Below, one piece after another: positions 56,572-64,000 of a DNA stretch of 64,000 nt (positions are counted from its first letter, which is position 1; the number at the start of each line of letters is the position of its first letter). The notes below the pieces were generated by a model. The model was not told the origin of the DNA and ran no database searches. It worked only from the letters and a program-made list of their open reading frames with translations. This DNA comes from Boswellia sacra. Lineage: Eukaryota > Streptophyta > Magnoliopsida > Sapindales > Burseraceae. Position numbers and translations under genes: made by a program. The stretch is from assembly GCA_013180625.2 (NCBI GenBank), contig SNVD02009916.1:248001-312000 (forward strand), given 5' to 3'.

Positions 56572-57892
56572 GCAATGGGGCTCGTTTCCGGACTGCCGTA
56601 CTTTGAACAAAATCCGGACTCCAGTTTGTGTTCGTTGGATCCATTAAAGGAGAAACGCCTGTTTAATAACTGCTTTATACCTAAGAGCTATCGGGCAGGA
56701 ACCTGCCCGTTCATAAGTACTGTAAAGCTGCAAAGCAGCAATTACAGCATTAAATGCTGCAGAACTTGCTCCATTTAAATTAATATTCTTATATATCTTA
56801 AGATACTTTGTTATTATTTAACTTCTTGATGACATTATAGGATTTAATAAGAATTCAATTATTTATTTTTATATATTCAATTAACTGATTACAGTGATTA
56901 TTAAACAAATGAATTTCTTATATTTTCAGTTAATTTTAGTGATTGTATTTTTGTTCACTTTCTATCATCAGTGTTCGAGATTTAGAACCACAGTTTTATA
57001 CTAAAACTGTAATGCTATGTATTATTTTAATTGTTTACAAAGAAAAAAAATTTACCACTTGAATTAGTGAACATACTTTTAACAGTAAGTCTAAAATAAA
57101 AAAATAACAATAATAAATAAATAATATACCGTGTTTAATATAATATTAGATCAAATTAAACCTATAATAATTTTAATATAAAATTATTTTTAAAAATAAT
57201 TTGTGTATAATATTTATTTATGTACAAAAATTATTTTAAAATTTAATTAAATTATTGTTTAAATCATCCAATATAATAAGAAATTATACCATACTATCCT
57301 ATACCATCTAATCTAGAAATTTATCAAATGTGAGATAAACACAAAATAAAAAATATCATGGTTTTGTGCTATCCAATAATTCCGCTTAACAAACGTGCCC
57401 TAAGTGGTTGTACAGATTCAATTAGTTGGGGAGTTGATTTTTGAGGGAAAAACAATCGTTACAGTTGTATGTAGGTCTACAAAATGGGGTGAAGGGAGAA
57501 AGTAATTTAAGTCCCCATGAATAAAAACAAGCAAGGAATAAATATAAATAATCAACTAAAAAATGACGGCAATTGTGCCGGCAGAAATAATAAAAGCAAC
57601 AAGTTAAATAATATGTCACTAATTCATGAATAAATTTTCAGCAAAGCTTTTAAACATTAATAGTGTATTGTAATAAAATGTACGCTGTTTTGATATATTG
57701 ATATATTCATAAAATAAAATATTAGAATGTGTCGAACAACATTATTGCAGTAATTATTGCCATCGGTTGCCCAGGAGCTTTAAGGAATAAAGCCGATTAT
57801 TAAACAGGCAACCTTAGATGAATCCAACGGACACAAACTGAAGTCCGGATTTTATACAAAGTACGGGAGTTCCGATAGGAGCCCCATTGGGA
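56572..57892. mobile_element. About 1.3-kb element with 130-bp imperfect inverted ends
   Basis: The left end CAATGGGGCTCGTTTCCGGA (56574) pairs with the right end read on minus (CAATGGGGCTCCTATCGGAA, from 57889). Similarity continues through AAAATCCGGACTCCAGTTTG and GCCTGTTTAATAA to about 56700 and 57760. The AT-rich interior has no gene. Both ends sit in dinucleotide repeats, so no target duplication can be read. Superfamily not assigned. Confidence 0.6.
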
Positions 57893-58459
57893 TATATATA
57901 TATATATATATAAAGCATATTAGCAGATTATAGAAGGCAACAAAAAGTTTTAAATCTAAAGGCCTACTTGCTTCGCACTTCCTGAAGCCTAGAAGGGAGA
58001 GAATTGAAGCATATATATTCGTGAAGCAACAAGACATTACTGGACTAATTTGTATATGAAGCTATATGATTGATTGCAAATCGAACACTTGAAAGAAATT
58101 AAAAAACTCCTGTAGTTAAATTAGAAACCTAAATATTACACACAATCCCAACGATTACAAATTTTCGTTAAATATCAGAAATTAAAATAAAAAACAGTAC
58201 TAACAATGAAAAGTAATTAACTGATAATTAACTAACCCGTTCTTGACATGATGTATGGAGACTAGAGATCAAAGATAGTTGCGGGTATCATCAAAGTGAG
58301 AGACAGCAGGTGGTGTCTTTGTCGTCATCGAGGGAGAATGCAAATGCTTAGAACAAGAGAGAAGGAAGAGTGTTCTCAGCATGGATTCTTTTATCCAGGA
58401 ACAGCCTTGATCTTTATTTGTAACATTTACGACATGCTTCTACCGTCGCAATGCTCTAA
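57893..58459. other. 3' flank of the ankyrin gene
   Basis: Starts with a (TA)n tract (57893-57912). No separate gene is seen. It likely contains the ankyrin gene's 3' UTR and poly(A) site, which I cannot place. Confidence 0.4.
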
Positions 58460-59187
58460 TCACTTACGGCTGCTTCTCAACTGCCGCTGCAGATGGACAC
58501 CCCAAATAGAAATTTTTGAACGAAATGATGAAAGAAACATTCCTTTCAGCAGGCCACCGTGAAACAAAAGCAACAAATAGACTGGCACATATACAAGAAC
58601 ACTTATAAGAATTGGGATGTTTTCTGATTTATCTCCGTCATAAGCCAAGAAAAACCTTAAAATAAAAGATAGCATCATGGTTGTTATAGATATCAAGAGT
58701 GTTAGGAATCCAACCAACAACTTAAGTGGCAATGATATGACAAAATCCTCCTCTGCGTAACGAGATATACGAATAGACAAAAACGTCAGAACTGAAATCA
58801 AAGAAAAGGATAGCGCGACTGAATTTGCAATAGCAAATTTACGATCAGGTATTCCATCATTATTGTAATCCTTGGGTCCACCGAAAGCCACAAAAAAAAT
58901 TACAGTAGCAATGTTTGTGGCCATGCATGAGTTGGCTGTGTCCTTCATCCATTTTTCTCCAGATTTCAGTAAGTCTCTATGGCTCTGAGTGAATAATTGT
59001 CGAGGTGTAAGACCCTTCTCATTTTTCCTTTCTCTAAACGATGGCATTACGAGCGATTCGACCTCCTAGATGGAACATTTTATCGAATGAATGTTATTAA
59101 AAGAGTCAACTTGTTATAGAATGAATGTTGTAAATTTGCTCTTCTTTTATAATTCAACCATTTCATAAGTTATTAACATTATTAAAA

Positions 59188-59224
<37 letters not shown>

Positions 59225-62200
59225 TAAGATTTCACCTATGAGTGAACATAAATGATAGGTGATTTGTCCAATATACAAGGACAAATTCTCACATAAAATA
59301 AAATTATAATCAAGAAATATTTTTTGACTGGAAAATTTGTTCAATTGTTATCAAAGATTTGAACAAAAATAATAAGGCACTGAAGAAACGAAAGTATTTC
59401 ACCTTAAAGATGTTTAATTCTTGCTGCATTTCTAGAGCTGCACCTGGCACCATACTTAACGGTCTTGGATTATATGAATATGTCGCAGCTAAATGCAATA
59501 AATTATTGCCATGCTTATCCTCATAGGTTGCTATCAGCTGCCTGTCGAAACCTAGATTATCCAAGAGATTGAATATAGTGACATGACGGTGAAATATTGC
59601 AATGTGAAATATGGTCCGCCCCTCCTCATCTAATTCATGAACCAAAAAAGGATATTTGCGTATGAGTTCTGCCAAGAATTTTGAATTTCCGAGTTTAGCT
59701 GCATCAAACAATAACTTATTGTTTTCATGCATGAATTGCCGAACATTTATGTCATTTCTTTCCAGTATTGCTTGCCAAAGACATCTGACAAGTTCAAGAG
59801 CTTTAGTTGTCATATCCCCGCCATCATCGTGCAAATTCACTCCTGGAAAGACTAAGATTATTAAGGAAATTAATTGTCAATTATTAGATAAAATAAAGAA
59901 TGATTAATATTGCACTTACAAATACATATACTAAATATAGCAACAACCGAAGTTAATGTACTGCAATAAAATATAACAAGTATAAAAGCAACTTACTGAA
60001 GTTAATGACAATTTTTAGTAGTCCAGTACTTCTTTTGCTTGAGAATGCTGAGGGGCTTCGGGCCAACATATGCAAAGCCGTTCCATATCCTTCATATCGA
60101 ACCATGGCCAGGCTTTTATCATCCTTTAGCAACTTCAATGCAAGATCTGAGTTTCACCCAAATATTGAAAACAGAGGAAGAAATCAAAGCTGTCCAACTA
60201 TTTTTTTTGCCGTTGTTCAACATATGAAAGACTTTTATGAAGTTATTAAATTTTATAACTACAAAAATCTAAAATTTTCAAATATCAGACGCAAGTAGTA
60301 GATAGGAACAACATAAAAAATTGCTGCTATCACAAACTCACAAATAAGCAATGACAAAATAGGTTTTTTGTTTAACGATAAATTTTCTTCTTGTGGATAC
60401 TGTTCTTGTATACAACTTTAGTAGCCATTCAGTAGCATGCAACCAATTTCTTTCTTTCTGGGGGAAATAACAAAAAACCACCTGAAATTTTTGATAATTA
60501 CTTAAGGCACTAAGTTTCTTAAAACATAGAGCTATTAGATTTAATGAGGTGCTTGGGATTGCTATCGATAACCTAAAAGCTGATTCTTCAAGAATCTAAA
60601 GCTATTTGGGTGTTTAGTAAACGTTTCTAAATTTGATTCTTAAAAAATCTAATTCTCCAATAATCAGTTTTTGTATTATCTCAAAACAAAGATAGGTAGA
60701 GAGTGGCCTTTTAGAATCTGATTTTTTATATGTATCAATTTTGGGATAAATCGAAAACCAAATTTACCCTCTAAAATGGTAAAAATCCAACAATTTCCTT
60801 GTATAAGGATTTATTAAAACTTTTAATTATATAATTTATTTAAGATAAGGTTCTTCTAAAAAAAAATATAACTGTTTGTTGGATGGACCAACATCACAGC
60901 ACGCAGCATGACTAACGATGTCGCGCTCTAACAACACTACTATGACCATAATCATTGCTAGCATAGGCAGAGCTATTAAGGGTGAACAGGGGGCAATTGA
61001 CCCCCCTGATGGTTGTAAGTCCACTAAATTTATATATTAATGTGTCTTATTGTCCCCTCATATTTGTTTTTCCTAAATTATTGTCCCCACATAAATACTT
61101 ATTCTTTCATTATTCTCCTCTCTAAAATGAAAAATTTTCTTTAGAGTCCATTTAGTAAGCCCAAGTTTCAATGTTGCAAATACATAGAATAATAGAAGTC
61201 AAAGGTTACCATAACATGAAATAAAAAAGATTATCTCTCTTTCTCTTAAAACTCCCTGTTTCACACAAAGGCACAAAAATACTACACTAAAAATTTTAAA
61301 ATTCAAAATACTCTAGTATAAACATAAAGCTTTTTTACTCTTTCTTATAAACTGCTTTACTATTTTTGTTAAATGATTTACTCCCACTTTCGTCCGGTCG
61401 TTTTTATATGTAAATTTTTCAATAGACTCATAAATGTATATTATAATTAGTTTAGACTAAAGTTTATTCATGACATGTGATAGTTAATTATAATTGTAAA
61501 AGAATTATAATATTTGTTTCATTAGTTAGTTTTAGTTTTTATACATAAATTTTTCAATAAATCTATTTATAGTTAATTTGGGATAAATTTTATCTATTAC
61601 ATTTGATAGTTTTCACCTATAAAAGAATTATAATATTTGTGACATGAGCTTGTTTTGGTTTTTTCTATGTAAGTTTTCTAGTAGAATTACATTATAGTTA
61701 CATTAAGCAAAATTTTGTTAATGAAATTTGATAGTTCACATTACTTAAAAAAATTATAATATTTGTCTCATCAGTTAGTTTTAGTATTTATAAGTATTTA
61801 AATTAACTTATGCTTTTAATTTTGAATATATATGTGATGTTAAATGATATTATTTTAATATTGCTATTTTGCCTCATTTTATGTATTGAATTAATTCTTG
61901 TGTTTTAAATAGTATAAAATATAAGATTAAAACATATAGAATATTGTGTAATACCTTTCATCCTAAACAAGACAATCATTGACAATTTTCCCTAATTTAT
62001 CTTTTATGAACATTATAGATAACTTTAGTACAAGAATTACCTATTAAGTTGAACAAATTATCGATACAGTGCTTTAGTATATAAAAATCTATTTAAGACA
62101 TTAAATACCAATATAATCAATTTATAATTAAGATTTTAGTATTTTTAATTTAGACATTAACTCTTATATAGTTTGAAAATCAAATTTACAAAATATATGT

Positions 62201-63308
62201 TCATAACTTTTACATAATACAACAATTTTAAAAGTAAATTTTAGCTAACACATGACAACTTCTTCACACAGCACTAACATAGTACCACAATACAGTTACA
62301 TCTTTTCTCAAATAGATTGCAATAGACTACCGGCATATTCAATCAACTCTTTATCTATCTAAGTCTAAAAGTTTATTTTGGTATTATTAAGAATTTATTG
62401 AGTAAGATATTAGGTGTTCAATGAAATGATCTCATCCTAGTATCGGAAGCAGGGTTGGATGCTATAACAATAACTATAGCTATCAAGTGAGACGCAGAAG
62501 AATAGAAAGACTAGATGAGCATGCTAATTAGGTAAGAAGTGACCATAAATAAATAAATTAGACTAGATTTTTCACCTAAGAATTTCTTAATTGTATTAAA
62601 TATTATTGAACATTCTAATAACATATAAATAAATATGAATATGACCATACACTTACCATGTAAACTATTTCGGATGCTTGCAAAAAATATATCTCCTCGG
62701 TCGTTGATGCCAAGCTCTATTCCGTTCTCCGTTTCTGACCCTCTGGTTGTTTCGTATAAAAATAATGCCAAGTCGCTGTGTCCAAACAAAGCAGCTAGGT
62801 ATAGTGGTGTCTGATTTCCACTGCCTCGGATTCCCGACAGTTTTGGGTTCACTTTCAACATCTTCAAAGCAATCTGTATATCTCCAGCCATAACAGCATA
62901 ACAAAAAACATTGTTCCCTAGTTTGTCTTCCAATTCGAGATCTTTAGGTTCAATTTTTTCCATCAACTTCTCTAAGAAGCGACTTTGTTTTGCTCCTGCT
63001 GCTACATGAAGAACAGTTTCATTTTTCTCTGTGATAGCAGTACGTACCATTAATGGAACATTCTCTTCCGCTAAAACTATTGCCTTTTTCATGTCTCCTT
63101 CTACTGCAGCCTTATGAAGTTCCAAACATTTGATGTGGAACTTCATTTTGTCTTCAAAACAAGAAGAAAATTTAGTTTAAAAAGAAAAAATAAAAACTTT
63201 AATTTAGCTCTACTTTCACTCGTAAAAACTCCGGTGGTTGTGTATATATAAAGAGAGAGACTTACCGGAAATATGATCTTTTGCTTCTCTTTTCTTCTGG
63301 GTTGACAT
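58460..63308 (-). CDS. Ankyrin-repeat protein with PGG membrane domain (ACD6/ITN1-like)
   Basis: Five coding exons, all with GT..AG borders and continuous phase: 63308-63266, 63151-62657, 60146-59997, 59842-59403 and 59065-58460 (stop), giving 577 residues. Residues 15-230 and 280-370 hold ankyrin repeats (LHKAAVEGDMKKAI, NETVLHVAAGAKQ, NQTPLYLAALFGHSDLALFL, GTALHMLARSP, GRTIFHIAIFHRH, GNNLLHLAATYSYN). From about residue 412 is the PGG domain (WMKDTANSCMATNIATVIFFVAF..GGPKD) with four hydrophobic segments. Known relatives sit at the plasma membrane or ER and act in defence/cell death (ACD6) or salt response (ITN1). The exact role here is inferred only from family. The start MSTQKKREAKDH is chosen because exon 1 splices in frame. 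No frameshift or stop, so probably functional. Confidence 0.85.
59189..59222. repeat. (TA)n microsatellite in the last ankyrin intron
   Basis: An alternating AT run of about 34 bases between exons 4 and 5. Confidence 0.85.
60480..61140. repeat. Transposon remnants in the large intron
   Basis: 60545-60640 contains GGTGCTTGGGATTGCTAT and TGGGTGTTTAGTAAACGTTT, typical of hAT-type MITE ends. 60975-61100 contains a GGGGGCAATTGACCCCCCTG palindrome seen at ends of other hAT-like elements. Both are partial; assignment is by pattern memory. Confidence 0.4.
61395..61800. repeat. Tandem repeat of about 128 bp in the large intron
   Basis: Three degenerate units, each with GT(T/C)(T/G)TTTTA..TGTAAATTTTTCAATAGA.. 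TTTGATAGTT.. AAAAGAATTATAATATTTGT. The first unit is preceded by ACTCCCACTTTCGTCC, which resembles a Stowaway/mariner-type end. Confidence 0.6.
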
Positions 63309-63333
63309 AGGAGCAGAAGTAATTCTTTGTCTT

Positions 63334-63735
63334 CTGTATAAATTTTATACTCTCGTTGTCAAAAAATATATCTTTTAACACTTAATAGTATGTAATTAAT
63401 TAGTGAGCATGTGTAAACAGTAATTAAATTTTAATGGACTCTCTATTAGTGAATGCAATATAAAAATTTAGTTAATGATTAGAGAAAGGTAAAGTTTTGC
63501 AATAAATTTTGAACTTCATTTGAAATTCTCTCTCCCTCCCCAGAATTTGCAACCTTTGCTTGAGATGAACGGGAAACTCAAATAAATGCATATGTAAATT
63601 AATTGATGAGAAACCGTGCAGATGCACGCGTGACTGTAAAGAGGTTCCAAGCAATAACCTGAATAGATGGAATTAAGTAATTGACGATCAGAAGCACCAC
63701 AAGCCGAAATATAATGAGTGACTGGAGTTACTTAC
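63334..63735 (-). other. Predicted 5'-UTR intron of the ankyrin gene
   Basis: Minus-strand donor CAGCTG|GTAAGT at 63736/63735 and acceptor TTTATACAG|AAGAC at 63334/63333 bracket a 402-bp AT-rich stretch. The acceptor lies 25 bases before the start codon. Inferred from splice signals only. Confidence 0.5.
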
Positions 63736-63805
63736 CAGCTGATGTATTCCAAATGAATCCTTGAGACTACTGTGCATGGCACGAATATTGTACAAAACTG
63801 TAGTC

Positions 63806-63813
63806 TATATATA
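63806..63813 (-). promoter_or_regulatory. Putative TATA box of the ankyrin gene
   Basis: TATATATA on the minus strand, about 70 bases before the predicted leader-exon donor. A transcription start near 63775-63785 would follow. Sequence-based inference. Confidence 0.45.
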
Positions 63814-64000
63814 ATCAATATGGATAGGGAAAATTACATTTGGACCCTTTATTTTGAAAGAAGACGGTAGACCCACTAGTTTCCCATAGCAACAGTAAGC
63901 TAATTCTAACTCTGGCTAACACGATTTAGACGTTGTTAATGCATGGTTTTTATGGACTTATATCCCCACGAAGTATTCTTGATTTAAACCAAGCGTCAAC
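63814..64000. other. Upstream flank
   Basis: No gene seen. Presumed promoter-proximal sequence of the ankyrin gene. Confidence 0.3.

Noticed and set aside
56575..56778. 67-codon plus-strand frame and the minus-strand frame at 57852-58037 as small genes
   Set aside because: Their shared MGL.S.LPYF start is the inverted end repeat of the 1.3-kb element, not a gene.
58296..58562. 88-codon plus-strand frame
   Set aside because: Antisense shadow overlapping the last ankyrin exon and its 3' flank.

Overview
This is nuclear DNA of a flowering plant, almost certainly a eudicot. It has introns with GT..AG borders and an ankyrin-repeat/PGG membrane-protein gene. The rest is mostly a many-layered nest of plant transposons (Ty3/gypsy Athila and Tat/Ogre, Ty1/copia Sirevirus, Mutator-like). 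I cannot fix the species; a woody rosid such as Citrus is only a guess. No tRNA, rRNA, CRISPR or prokaryotic features were seen.

Layout. 1-1.9 kb is intergenic, with a GTGT-rich foldback repeat. About 1.9-56.5 kb is bounded by diverged long inverted repeats. It holds a decayed FAR1/MULE-type transposase (44.8-47.2 kb, minus), so I read it as an old Mutator-like element swollen by nested insertions. (i) A 657-bp MITE sits in its left terminal repeat (2380-3036, direct repeats TGAAGACC). (ii) Sirevirus A (3588-44294, minus, TSD AAACA) has an odd LTR-internal-LTR-internal-LTR-stub structure. (iii) Tat/Ogre-like element C (5864-28642, minus) lies in A's 3' accessory ORF. (iv) Athila-type element D (9288-21843, plus, TSD CTTCT) lies in C and is very young by its LTRs. 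(v) Pol-less Athila-type element E (32929-38988, minus, TSD GTTAG) lies in A's pol. (vi) A solo LTR of the C family (41661-43665) lies in A's 5' LTR. (vii) Sirevirus B (47684-55529, minus, TSD GAGTA) lies upstream of the transposase relic. LTR divergence by eye (A and C about 15%, B about 5-6%, E about 4%, D about 0.5%) agrees with the nesting order.

The most interesting part is the 3' half of D, between pol and the 3' LTR, where Athila elements usually carry an env-like gene. D carries two unrelated accessory reading frames there. One is a 132-residue Arg/Cys-rich protein (16627-17025) resembling the cysteine-rich nucleic-acid-binding proteins of carlaviruses. The other is an intronless LONELY GUY (LOG) cytokinin-activating phosphoribohydrolase (17797-18447), apparently captured from a host mRNA and now carrying two opposite frameshifts. 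A tandem repeat with compensating hairpins lies just upstream of the LOG frame. Element E has the same backbone without this block, so the window holds its own before/after comparison.

58.4-63.8 kb holds the one ordinary host gene: a minus-strand, five-coding-exon ankyrin-repeat/PGG protein of 577 residues, with a probable TATA box and a 5'-UTR intron. Its large introns contain transposon remnants and tandem repeats.
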